From IMG/VR virus record IMGVR_UViG_3300049595_001589, positions 1-36,748 of that record: a DNA stretch of 36,748 nucleotides; one strand, 5' to 3'. This DNA is from a virus. The notes below the pieces were generated by a model. The model had not been told where the DNA came from. It saw only the letters and a program-made list of their open reading frames with translations, and ran no database searches. The position numbers and the translations under genes were made by a program. Below are positions 1-5,655 of the stretch, one piece after another. The number at the start of each line of letters is the position of its first letter. Within the stretch, counting starts at the first letter, position 1.

Positions 1-158
1 ATTTGAAGCTACTAAAGGATTATTATGCCAATACTTTTATCCATCGTTAGACATTTGCTTACCTTAGGTGCTGGTAGTTTGCTTACTATTGGAGTATCTG
101 AGAGCGATGCTGAAGGCTTAGTTAGAGCTGCGGAGCCGGTTGTAGCCGGTGCTATCAT
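1..158. repeat. Terminal direct repeat, left copy (contig closure overlap)
   Basis: The first 158 bases recur at 36591-36748 with one difference: T at 32 against A at 36622. This is most simply the overlap left by assembling a circular or circularly permuted genome. It lies inside the end of the secreted Cys-rich gene and the start of the holin gene, so it does not look like a purpose-built terminal repeat. The mismatch changes residue 3 of the holin (Ile here, Lys in the right copy) and one residue near the end of the Cys-rich protein. Confidence 0.9.
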
Positions 159-210
159 GTACGGCGCTGCTCAGGCCTGGTCAGTAGTTGACAAGAAGAA
201 GAAGCGCTAA
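25..210 (+). CDS. Small phage holin, Pam3_gp28-like
   Basis: A 61-residue protein with an N-terminal stretch (LLSIVRHLLTLGAGSLLTIG), a short acidic linker, a second hydrophobic Ala/Gly-rich segment at about residues 36-53, and a strongly basic tail ending KKKKR. Two short membrane segments with a Lys-rich C-terminus fit a small holin. The RHxLTxxGG-like N-terminus is the pattern I associate with the Pam3_gp28 family of putative holins. On the circular map it is the last gene of the rightward late operon, and its start overlaps the Cys-rich gene by 43 bases. The family call is from memory of the motif; no search was done. Confidence 0.7.
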   Translation: MPILLSIVRHLLTLGAGSLLTIGVSESDAEGLVRAAEPVVAGAIMYGAAQAWSVVDKKKKR

Positions 211-572
211 CGAGTTTCTACTCTGCGTTTTGATCTGGCGATAACGTAGTAGTTGTTAGTCCTGCAATCTGGCGGCTGGTCTTTATAGCGCTCGGCCAGC
301 TCCACTACTCGTTTTCTAATCATAGGTACAGCATCAGGAAAATCAAAGAGATTCTCACAGATATAAACCAAGTTATGCTTTCTTGGTTTTTCATCAAAAA
401 AAAAGTTATTTAATGCTACAAAATTAGTCTTCGATAGGCTTGCAGTTCTGCCTATATAATCCATCATAGCTCTTTCAATTACTGCTAGCCAAAGAACGTG
501 TTCAGGCATAGCGAAGTTAGTTTCGCCCATTATAGATTCATCCAAAATTACTACTTCACTAGGTCTAGCCAA
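207..572 (-). CDS. Conserved phage hypothetical protein, 121 aa
   Basis: A soluble, mixed-charge protein of 121 residues with no signal peptide or membrane segment. It contains LWLAVIERAMMDYI and a FFFDEKPRKHNLVYICENLF segment followed by a helical, basic C-terminus; I recognise the general look from other phages but know no function. It is the last gene of the long leftward early operon, and its start overlaps the end of the PDDEXK nuclease gene by 22 bases. Its TAG stop shares bases with the TAA stop of the convergent holin gene, so there is no intergenic space between the two operons. Confidence 0.7.
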   Translation of the reverse strand: MARPSEVVILDESIMGETNFAMPEHVLWLAVIERAMMDYIGRTASLSKTNFVALNNFFFDEKPRKHNLVYICENLFDFPDAVPMIRKRVVELAERYKDQPPDCRTNNYYVIARSKRRVETR

Positions 573-910
573 TCTTTTTTATCCGTTAAAGATGCGTTAT
601 TAGGCACAGCTAATCTCACAAAATCATCTAAAAAAGTTACGGCAAGCCATGGCTTATTATTTTTGCGGCAAATAACAACAGGCGTTTTGTCCCCACAATC
701 TTGAACTGCTTGAGAAATGGCATCCCAGATATTGAGTTTTTCTACGTGCTTCACTTCTAAATGATATTCGTTTAGTTCATCACAAACAACATCGGGAGAG
801 TCTGGCGACCCAGAATATTGAACCCCTCGCCTTGCAGTTAGCCCCATTTCTTTTAAGATGTTTGCAACTTCTCTTTCCCCGCGATTTCCTTTTTGCTTAC
901 TGTTGACCAT
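551..910 (-). CDS. PDDEXK-fold nuclease, Hjc-like Holliday junction resolvase type
   Basis: A 119-residue protein with the motif order of small phage PDDEXK endonucleases related to archaeal Hjc. An early GNRGEREVANIL helix supplies the Glu; then come ARRG.QYSG, the PDVV aspartate at about residue 40, and HLEVKHVEK, which gives the E-x-K pair at about residues 52-54. A NIWDAISQAVQDC helix and TPVVICRKNNKPWLAV follow. Such enzymes cleave branched DNA or make single-site breaks during recombination and packaging. It follows the HNH gene by 12 bases. It could act with the RecT protein upstream in the operon, but whether it is a resolvase or a nickase cannot be read from sequence. Confidence 0.75.
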   Translation of the reverse strand: MVNSKQKGNRGEREVANILKEMGLTARRGVQYSGSPDSPDVVCDELNEYHLEVKHVEKLNIWDAISQAVQDCGDKTPVVICRKNNKPWLAVTFLDDFVRLAVPNNASLTDKKDWLDLVK

Positions 911-922
911 TGTTCGCTTGCC

Positions 923-1525
923 TTACATAACAGATTTTTCAATCGTCCATTTATATTTTACAATACGACTGTAAAGAAGAAAATAATTTTTGCCAGTTAA
1001 ATCAGCTAATTCTCCAATAGTAAGCTGCTTGCCGTTATAAGTAACGTGGCGATTTCTACGATTGTTATTGCATTGTTGTTTGCGTGAAGCCCAGCGACAA
1101 TTTTCGGGACTGTATGAACCGTTCACATCAATTCTGTCTATTGTGGCTTTGGGTGGACGTTCGCCCATATCTGCAATAAAATTGTTTAGATCCATCCATC
1201 TGTCACATATTGTGATTCCTCTACCTCCATATTGAGCATAGTTTGGGTTATCGGGATTAGTACATCTGGCTACCATAAGATACCAACTATTAGCTGCTCC
1301 GCTTCGTGCTTTACCATGTTTTACTCTAAAACACCCGCAAGATTTTGAGCGGCCATTTTTTAATGCTCTGCTTAAAATTACTCGTTGCACTCCACATTTA
1401 CATTCACATAAATGCAAAGACTCTCTCCATTTATTTGTAATTTTTAATTTTTCAATAACAGTCCAACGCCCGTATGTATGCCCTACAATTATATCTGCTC
1501 CTTTTGCTCTGCTATTTACCATCAC
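923..1525 (-). CDS. HNH endonuclease, free-standing homing-type
   Basis: A 200-residue protein. Residues about 38-64 hold CECKCG and KSCGC, an N-terminal zinc-knuckle common in phage HNH proteins. The HNH core at about 93-155 has YGGRGITICDRW, then TIDRIDVNGSYSPENCRWAS and KQQCNNNRRN. The last 40 residues (LTIGELADLTG) resemble a small DNA-binding helix-turn-helix. The start is either GTG at 1525 or the adjacent ATG at 1522; both overlap the TGA of the gene before it. The first residues, MVNSRAKG, closely resemble MVNSKQKG of the next gene, which suggests the gene arrived as a selfish insertion. It is probably a mobile endonuclease acting at a related phage locus. Confidence 0.8.
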   Translation of the reverse strand: MMVNSRAKGADIIVGHTYGRWTVIEKLKITNKWRESLHLCECKCGVQRVILSRALKNGRSKSCGCFRVKHGKARSGAANSWYLMVARCTNPDNPNYAQYGGRGITICDRWMDLNNFIADMGERPPKATIDRIDVNGSYSPENCRWASRKQQCNNNRRNRHVTYNGKQLTIGELADLTGKNYFLLYSRIVKYKWTIEKSVM

Positions 1526-2076
1526 TTCTCCGTACTAAAAATATAATCCTGCCTAGCTAATCCGCTGGGAAACTCAAGCTCGCCTTTAGTAAAGCTAGGC
1601 TCACTAAATACTACTTTATCTGTTGGCTGTACCGTTAGACGACCTATATCTAGCTTAATGAAGCAAAACTCTTTAGCTTGTTCTGGTACTGCTGAAAAGC
1701 CATCACCAATCGGAGCAGCGGTAAACAAGTATTCGCCTGTGTAGTCGCCATGCTTAGTCTTAGCCTTGCACTGTAAGCCTGATAGGTAGCTGTACTCTAG
1801 CAACGTAAAATCCTCTCCGTAACAGTCCCAGGTTTGAGCTTCATACGCCGACCAAGGTTGAGGCGGCTCTGGCACAAACGACATAGCATGAACTGGCACG
1901 TTCCTATATATGGCACCACACTCAAGCATGACAGTGCAGCCCCAGACTCTACCAGGATAAGATACCAGACCAAACCATACGCAAGGGATAAAGCCTATAG
2001 GCTTTTTGTGCGTGTAGGTGCTACTAACGTAGCAATAGATGTGGCGAGGTAGTTCGCCTACAAGAGAGTATTTCAC
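1522..2076 (-). CDS. Conserved hypothetical protein, 184 aa (GTG start)
   Basis: A 184-residue protein rich in aromatic residues and Cys, with no signal peptide and no domain I can name. Its start is GTG at 2076, in a GTGA overlap with the stop of the gene before it. The ribosome-binding sequence GGAGGAAGAG lies inside the last codons of that gene, which fixes the start. Its own end carries ACGGAG for the next gene. Segments such as PPQPWSAYEAQTWDCYG and LARQDYIF look conserved but do not suggest a function. Confidence 0.65.
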   Translation of the reverse strand: MKYSLVGELPRHIYCYVSSTYTHKKPIGFIPCVWFGLVSYPGRVWGCTVMLECGAIYRNVPVHAMSFVPEPPQPWSAYEAQTWDCYGEDFTLLEYSYLSGLQCKAKTKHGDYTGEYLFTAAPIGDGFSAVPEQAKEFCFIKLDIGRLTVQPTDKVVFSEPSFTKGELEFPSGLARQDYIFSTEK

Positions 2077-2255
2077 TCTTCCTCCAACTTGCTAACTGGC
2101 GTTATATTCAAGTCCTTTACATCAATGCCATTCTCTTTGGCTATTCGCTCAACCTCGTCAAGCGGAGCAACAATCCAATCAGGATGACCCCCGCCTATAA
2201 TTGCTAGAATTCTATCTGTAACAGGCGTTGCTTCTTTCTTTTTATTTTTACTCAT
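2073..2255 (-). CDS. Small hypothetical protein, 60 aa, paralog of the next upstream gene
   Basis: A 60-residue basic-to-acidic protein with ATPVTDRILAIIGGGHPDW in its first half. The 58-residue gene just upstream has the matching pattern PVTQAIREILKGAHPDW, so the two are diverged tandem duplicates. The start ATG overlaps the upstream TGA (ATGA), and AAAGGAGGAG sits 5-6 bases before it. The C-terminal LEEE codons contain the ribosome-binding site for the following GTG-start gene. No function recognised. Confidence 0.65.
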   Translation of the reverse strand: MSKNKKKEATPVTDRILAIIGGGHPDWIVAPLDEVERIAKENGIDVKDLNITPVSKLEEE

Positions 2256-2428
2256 TTCTCCTCCTTTGGTAACAACTCCAGTATCATCATATCTGGGCTG
2301 ACATTATTTTTATTTGCTAATCCTTTTATATAACTACGACACACAACCACCCAATCAGGATGAGCCCCTTTGAGTATTTCTCTTATGGCTTGCGTTACGG
2401 GATCTAGCTCTTTCTTATCGTCGCTCAT
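2252..2428 (-). CDS. Small hypothetical protein, 58 aa, PVT...HPDW paralog
   Basis: Reading leftward from ATG at 2428 gives 58 residues beginning MSDDKKELDP and ending LLPKEEK. The PVT..I.EIL.GAHPDW segment matches the neighbouring 60-residue protein. Its ATG overlaps the TGA of the gene before (ATGA), and its TGA overlaps the ATG of the gene after. AAGGAGGA precedes both starts. The perfect overlap at both ends and the paralogy make it a real gene despite its size. No function known. Confidence 0.7.
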   Translation of the reverse strand: MSDDKKELDPVTQAIREILKGAHPDWVVVCRSYIKGLANKNNVSPDMMILELLPKEEK

Positions 2429-2613
2429 TTTTCCTCCTTCGCCTCGTCAATTCCGTATGCTTTCTTTGCCGCTTCCCATCCTGCGGTAAACCCTGCTGGA
2501 AATGGTTGAATTGGACAAATGCCAACTTGCTTTTCGTAGGCTTTTTTCATGTCAATATAATGACACCACGCTTTTTCTAGTGTGTCTGTTTTTGAATCAA
2601 ACCAATCAATCAC
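2425..2613 (-). CDS. Small hypothetical protein, 62 aa (GTG start), AGxxAAK motif
   Basis: A 62-residue protein starting with GTG at 2613, inside a GTGA overlap with the stop of the collapsed DUF551 gene upstream. AAAGGAGGAG lies immediately before it. The central AGFTAGWEAAKKAYG resembles the AGYKAAQ helix that precedes DUF551 domains in the neighbouring paralogs, so this may be a shortened relative keeping only the helical middle. It ends AKEEK, which carries the next ribosome-binding site. No function known. Confidence 0.6.
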   Translation of the reverse strand: MIDWFDSKTDTLEKAWCHYIDMKKAYEKQVGICPIQPFPAGFTAGWEAAKKAYGIDEAKEEK

Positions 2614-2721
2614 TTCTCCTCCTTTGGCGGTGCTGGTAGCGGCATCCAGTGCGTAACATCAACTAGCGTATGACGCTGCTAAAAGCTCTAATCTGTCAAT
2701 CTCTTCAGGTGTTTTGCTCAT
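2610..2721 (-). pseudogene. Collapsed DUF551 gene: N-terminal and C-terminal ends only
   Basis: From ATG at 2721 the reading frame gives MSKTPEEIDRLELLAASYAS and stops at 2659. In the next frame, bases 2663-2610 encode VDVTHWMPLPAPPKEEK and a stop. Intact neighbours start (K)TPEEMAEEY and end in a THWMPLP-type motif, so this 112-base piece looks like a DUF551 gene whose middle was deleted, leaving both ends out of frame. The ATG still overlaps the upstream TGA, and the end still supplies AAAGGAGGAG and GTGA to the next gene. The truncated peptide may persist only for translational coupling. Confidence 0.7.
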
Positions 2722-2990
2722 AATCCTTCATCTCCGTGTATTGCATTGTGCTGCCAGTTCTCTAACTGTGTTTCTAGCTCTTGAATCTTAGCTTCGTACT
2801 CTTGCTGTGCCGCTTTGTAACCATCGATGAAGCCTTTAATAATCACCAATCGCTCGACGTAACTTAGCTGCTTACTGTCACAATACTTCTCTGCTATCTC
2901 TTCAAGTGTTCTTATACTGCTTTTTTGTTGCGGTATTATGTATGGGTCTGGAATGTAAGGCGGATTTGGTTTATGCGGAAACTTACTCAT
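2718..2990 (-). CDS. DUF551-neighbour paralog, N-terminal module plus coiled coil, 90 aa
   Basis: Starting at ATG 2990, just inside the end of the preceding DUF551 gene, this encodes 90 residues. A Pro-rich leader is followed by RTLEEIAEKYC (the array's TPEEMAEEY module), GFIDGYKAAQQ (the AGYKAA helix), and a short coiled coil (EYEAKIQELETQLENW). It has no DUF551 domain. The end overlaps the ATG of the collapsed copy (ATGA). An upstream in-frame start at 3074 would read through the neighbour and is unlikely. Function unknown. Confidence 0.65.
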   Translation of the reverse strand: MSKFPHKPNPPYIPDPYIIPQQKSSIRTLEEIAEKYCDSKQLSYVERLVIIKGFIDGYKAAQQEYEAKIQELETQLENWQHNAIHGDEGL

Positions 2991-3516
2991 AATTCTTTTT
3001 CCCGTACCACATTGATTCTGAATCTTCATAAGACGGCTGAATAGTTTCACTGCCATTTGCTCGAAGAAAATCAATCAAACTATGATTGTGCCTTCCTGAA
3101 CATAATTTAGTTTTAACGTATTGGCGTTCATTAGCTGTCATTGTTGAACGGCCATCCACTTCAGGAAGCACCGCAGGCAACTCTGGCAACTCCATCCAAT
3201 GCGTTACAAAGTGTGTAAATCCCTCGTTTTTGTCATCGCCCTGATGAAACGTAAAATCTCCGCTTTCATCTTTTGAAAAGAGATAATAAATCTCGGCCAT
3301 GTAACTTCTTATTGGTGGAGCTGGATTACGCACAGCGCAAAGCACTGGCTTGCCTAACTCTGGTAATTCTTCGTCTACGCTGATCCATTGCTGTGCCGCC
3401 TTGTAGCCAGCGATAAACGCATCTTTGACTAAGTCTTCTGCGTCACGATTTATTGCGGCACAAGCAACTTCGTCTTGATTACAATACTCCTCGGCCATCT
3501 CTTCTGGTGTCTTCAT
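2983..3516 (-). CDS. DUF551 domain protein with C-terminal extension, 177 aa
   Basis: Starts MKTPEEMAEEYC at ATG 3516 behind GAAGGAGGAGAA. It has the full module order of this array: the TPEEMAEEY helix (1-12), FIAGYKAAQ (about 43-51), the DUF551 start QWISVDEELPELGKPVL (about 51-67), and FVTHWMELPELP (about 107-118) closing the domain. A tail of about 60 residues (TANERQYVKTKLCSGRHNH...) is unique in the set. DUF551 is a small domain common in phages and prophages, with no established biochemical role. The next gene starts inside its last codons. Confidence 0.75.
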   Translation of the reverse strand: MKTPEEMAEEYCNQDEVACAAINRDAEDLVKDAFIAGYKAAQQWISVDEELPELGKPVLCAVRNPAPPIRSYMAEIYYLFSKDESGDFTFHQGDDKNEGFTHFVTHWMELPELPAVLPEVDGRSTMTANERQYVKTKLCSGRHNHSLIDFLRANGSETIQPSYEDSESMWYGKKNYE

Positions 3517-3541
3517 TTCTCCTCCTTCGGTATATCTGCGT

Positions 3542-3871
3542 TCATTTATTCTCAATTTCCCTCATGTAATGCTTGCAAACGTTAGCTTTCATCCGATGAA
3601 TTGCATTATTCATCTTACCTTGTGCAATTTGCTCATCGGTTAGACCATGTATTTGTGTCCATGCCATGATGTAATCACCTTCTGCCAGTGGCTCCTCGCC
3701 GTACAAGACCCAAGCGTCCGTTTCGTGATTAAACCAGGTAATAAACTGCCTTCCATTTTTGGTTACTGCTAAGACTCTACTGATAAACATGGGTAGATGC
3801 GCTGGATAGTCTGGCGACTCATAATCGATAAATTGCCACGGATCTGCTATAACTGGTATTGGCGTTATCAT
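3542..3871 (-). CDS. Conserved hypothetical protein, 109 aa
   Basis: A 109-residue protein starting at ATG 3871 in an ATGA overlap with the DUF551 gene upstream, whose last codons hold AAGGAGGAGG. It contains WQFIDYESPDYPAHLPMFI and VLYGEEPLAEGDYIMAW, then a basic helix (MNNAIHRMKANVCKHYM). It sits between two DUF551 genes but lacks their motifs, so it is either unrelated or too diverged to place. No function recognised. Confidence 0.6.
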   Translation of the reverse strand: MITPIPVIADPWQFIDYESPDYPAHLPMFISRVLAVTKNGRQFITWFNHETDAWVLYGEEPLAEGDYIMAWTQIHGLTDEQIAQGKMNNAIHRMKANVCKHYMREIENK

Positions 3872-4230
3872 CCCTCCTCCTTTGGCGCTTCAGGTAGCGG
3901 CATCCAATGGGATATGCTTTCTACCCCACAAATTAAAAGTCCTGTTTTTGTTGAAGCATAAAAGCTAGGACTGTTATCTGAGCTTCTGTTTTGATATCGA
4001 CAGCAATTACAAACTTCTTTGTTTTCAACAAAAGCTATAAATTGTTGATTTATTTCCGGCAACCTATCCTTAACGCTGATCCACTGCGGCTCTACCAATT
4101 TCGTGGCGTCACGAAAATGGTTCTCAGCCGCCTTGTAGCCAGCGAGGAATCCAGCTTTTAATGGTGCATAGTAAGCATCTGACACACACAAGTCAGCATA
4201 CTCTTCCGCCATTTCTTCAGGTGTTTTCAT
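3868..4230 (-). CDS. DUF551 domain protein, 120 aa
   Basis: From ATG 4230 (MKTPEEMAEEYADLC), in an ATGA overlap with the preceding gene, this encodes 120 residues. It is a complete copy of the array's architecture: TPEEMAEEY, FLAGYKAAEN (about 31-40), PQWISVKDRLPEINQQFIAF (about 51-70) and SISHWMPLPEAPKEEG at the C-terminus. The last codons form the ribosome-binding site of the next gene. The longer in-frame extension to 4365 overlaps the neighbour entirely and is not supported. The role of DUF551 is not established. Confidence 0.8.
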   Translation of the reverse strand: MKTPEEMAEEYADLCVSDAYYAPLKAGFLAGYKAAENHFRDATKLVEPQWISVKDRLPEINQQFIAFVENKEVCNCCRYQNRSSDNSPSFYASTKTGLLICGVESISHWMPLPEAPKEEG

Positions 4231-4469
4231 TTGCCTCCCATCTTTGCCAATACACTTTTTAACGCATACTGTGCGGCTCCTAACCCTGGATATTCCGCTC
4301 TGTGTGCTTGCACTGCTTGTAGCTCCTCTTCGACTATGGCCTTTGCCGCCTTGTAGCCAGCGCAATAACCATGATCGAATCCGTCTTGATAATCTCGATT
4401 GGCTTGAATTAGCCTATCTTTTCTATACTCCTCCGCCATCTCTTCAGGTGTTTTATTGTCATTATTCAT
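4227..4469 (-). CDS. DUF551-array paralog lacking DUF551, 80 aa
   Basis: An 80-residue protein beginning MNNDNKTPEEMAEEY, with GYCAGYKAAKAIVEEEL at about residues 34-50 and a helical Ala-rich end. It keeps the first two modules of the array but not the domain with WISVKDRLP and HWMPLP. AAAGGACTCGTT precedes the ATG. It ends in an ATGA overlap with the following full-length DUF551 gene. Function unknown; it may be a truncated paralog or an adaptor made of the N-terminal module alone. Confidence 0.65.
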   Translation of the reverse strand: MNNDNKTPEEMAEEYRKDRLIQANRDYQDGFDHGYCAGYKAAKAIVEEELQAVQAHRAEYPGLGAAQYALKSVLAKMGGK

Positions 4470-4479
4470 AACGAGTCCT

Positions 4480-4737
4480 TTACGCTTCCCGACTTATTCG
4501 ACGGCGGCTCCGCGCTGCCGGATTCTTAATCAAATAAATAGTTCCTGTTGTCGAATCAAAACATCTGTATTGCTTCATCCTCTCTTCGCGAAGTACCACC
4601 TCGATGGGAACTTCTCTCGCACCCGCTTGCTTGATTAGGTCATCAATTTTTGGTGCGTTCTGGATTGATTCGTAGTACCAAAATGCGTCGTTATTCTCCG
4701 CGCACTTTTCCGCCATCTCTTCTGGTGTCTTGGTCAT
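4480..4737 (-). CDS. DUF551-array N-terminal module protein, 85 aa
   Basis: Starts MTKTPEEMAEKCAENNDAF behind AGGGGGTATT, giving 85 residues. Only the TPEEMAE module matches the array; the rest (EVPIEVVLREERMKQYRCFDSTTGTIY) is different and ends in an Arg-rich tail. It follows the 44-residue conserved gene by 16 bases and precedes the 80-residue paralog by 10. The recurring start module fused to unrelated C-termini suggests exchange of gene ends by recombination. Confidence 0.6.
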   Translation of the reverse strand: MTKTPEEMAEKCAENNDAFWYYESIQNAPKIDDLIKQAGAREVPIEVVLREERMKQYRCFDSTTGTIYLIKNPAARSRRRISREA

Positions 4738-4753
4738 AATACCCCCTAGTTAT

Positions 4754-4888
4754 TTACTTCTTATTTTTCTCAGCGCCTTTTATTTTGCCCTTGTTTACGC
4801 TTGCGTAAAACACTTCCTCGCCTTTGTCCTTTCCGTAAAACTTTTCCATCGCTTTTCTTATCTTTGATCCCTTTTTCGTAAGTGGCAT
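4754..4888 (-). CDS. Conserved phage small protein, MPLTKKGSKI family, 44 aa
   Basis: From ATG 4888, behind GAGAGGG, the minus strand encodes 44 residues starting MPLTKKGSKIRKAMEKFYGK, continuing GEEVFYASVNKGKIKG and ending KNKK. This pattern (MPLT.KG..I..AMEKFYGK.KGE.VFYA..NKGKIKG) is one I recognise as a very common small protein in many phages; no function is known. Most of the gene overlaps, in another frame, the basic C-terminal part of the ORF starting at 5048. The family resemblance makes this the better-supported frame here. Confidence 0.75.
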   Translation of the reverse strand: MPLTKKGSKIRKAMEKFYGKDKGEEVFYASVNKGKIKGAEKNKK

Positions 4889-5048
4889 AATCCCTCTCAA
4901 ATACTTGTTTACTTACCTCGACAAACGCAACTTCCAATAAGTCCTTCCAGACAATTAGAATTCCAGCATCATCAAAGCTACTGGTAAAGTATAGCATTTG
5001 CCGAAGAGCTTCTTCTGTTAATTTTTTAGCTTCAGAATGGCAGGTCAT
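4770..5048 (-). CDS. Hypothetical protein, 92 aa, overlapping a conserved gene out of frame
   Basis: An ORF from ATG 5048, eight bases after GAGG in the end of the SSB-like gene. Its first half (MTCHSEAKKLTEEALRQML, then DDAGILIVWKDLLEVAFVEV) looks like an ordinary helical protein. Its second half (KGIKDKKSDGKVLRKGQRR and so on) is very basic and is the shadow of the conserved 44-residue gene read in another frame. Either both frames are used over 119 bases, or the gene has lost its own stop. ATGs at 5054 and 5063 are alternative starts. Function unknown. Confidence 0.45.
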   Translation of the reverse strand: MTCHSEAKKLTEEALRQMLYFTSSFDDAGILIVWKDLLEVAFVEVSKQVFERDYATYEKGIKDKKSDGKVLRKGQRRGSVLRKRKQGQNKRR

Positions 5049-5454
5049 CGACATCTTCCTCACTTAACTCATAACCTTTCTTTGGTTGTACTGGTGCTGT
5101 GTAAACATGCGCCTCGTTCTCGTGCTCTTCTCTGCTTCCGCCGTAGCCTATCGCTTGCTTCAACAAGTCGATTAGTGCCTCCGCCTCTTCTTTGAATAGG
5201 CTCTTGGTTTCCTTCCACTCGCCGGTTTGCTTGTCCTTGTAGCGTTTGCTTATGCTGTAGCTGTAACCACCGTTTTTGGTTGGCCAAATTGTTACTTGTA
5301 ACCCTTTGTTTTTGAATGTTTCTACTGGTTTATTCATCTCTTTTCCTTGTTTATTGCTTAACTTAGTCATTATTTGTTGGAGTACTGTATTTACCCCTAC
5401 AAAGTTCCTAGATTTACGTTGATTGTTTTGATATCCTAAAGGTGGCGTCTTCAT
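5032..5454 (-). CDS. Putative single-stranded DNA-binding protein, PC4/YdbC-like core with SSB-type tail
   Basis: The core from residue 40 (MNKPVETFKNKGLQVTIWPT, then YSYSISKRYKDKQTGEWKET and SLFKEEAEALIDLLKQAI) resembles small proteins of PC4/YdbC-like fold that bind single-stranded DNA. The C-terminus ends EEDVDDLPF, the acidic tip with terminal Phe by which bacterial SSB recruits partner enzymes. Two starts compete: ATG 5454 behind a perfect AGGAGG (140 aa), and ATG 5337 behind AAGGAAAAG (101 aa), which is where the conserved region begins. The operon also holds RecT, so a role coating single strands during recombination is likely. The fold assignment is inference. Confidence 0.6.
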   Translation of the reverse strand: MKTPPLGYQNNQRKSRNFVGVNTVLQQIMTKLSNKQGKEMNKPVETFKNKGLQVTIWPTKNGGYSYSISKRYKDKQTGEWKETKSLFKEEAEALIDLLKQAIGYGGSREEHENEAHVYTAPVQPKKGYELSEEDVDDLPF

Positions 5455-5466
5455 GATGCCTCCTAG

Positions 5467-5655
5467 TTAGGCCCCATCAGCGGATTTATCAGCTGGTGGG
5501 GTTTTTATATCTTTAACAATCTGTTTTGCCCATTGTAAGCCGTCTAACTGCCCGCGCTCCCAATCTGACAAGTGATGCTCATTTCCAAAACTTTTTATCG
5601 CCTGGTTGAGCTGGTTAAGTATCTCCTTTTTTTCTGTATTCATCGACCATCTCAT
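5467..5655 (-). CDS. Small hypothetical protein, 58-62 aa
   Basis: A 62-residue ORF from ATG 5655; the in-frame ATG at 5643 (MNTEKKEILNQLNQAIKS) gives 58 residues and is equally possible. It is helical and polar with GQLDGLQWAKQIVKDI in the middle, reminiscent of the short A-G-x-x-A-A helices of the array genes downstream. It overlaps the end of the CopG-like gene. Its last codons form a strong hairpin (5472-5501). Function unknown. Confidence 0.5.
   Translation of the reverse strand: MRWSMNTEKKEILNQLNQAIKSFGNEHHLSDWERGQLDGLQWAKQIVKDIKTPPADKSADGA
5472..5506 (+). terminator. Possible plus-strand terminator hairpin at end of a minus-strand gene
   Basis: CCCCATCAGC (5472-5481) pairs with GCTGGTGGGG (5492-5501), ten pairs with one T-G wobble when read on the plus strand. 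A GTTTTTATAT tract follows. On the minus strand the same position is a C-A mismatch and no T tract follows, so the element looks built for plus-strand RNA. It would stop antisense transcription into the early operon. It may also be chance. Confidence 0.35.

Noticed and set aside
1834-2052. 72-residue plus-strand ORF inside the 184-residue minus-strand gene
   Set aside because: Opposite-strand shadow of a coupled operon gene, with no ribosome-binding site.
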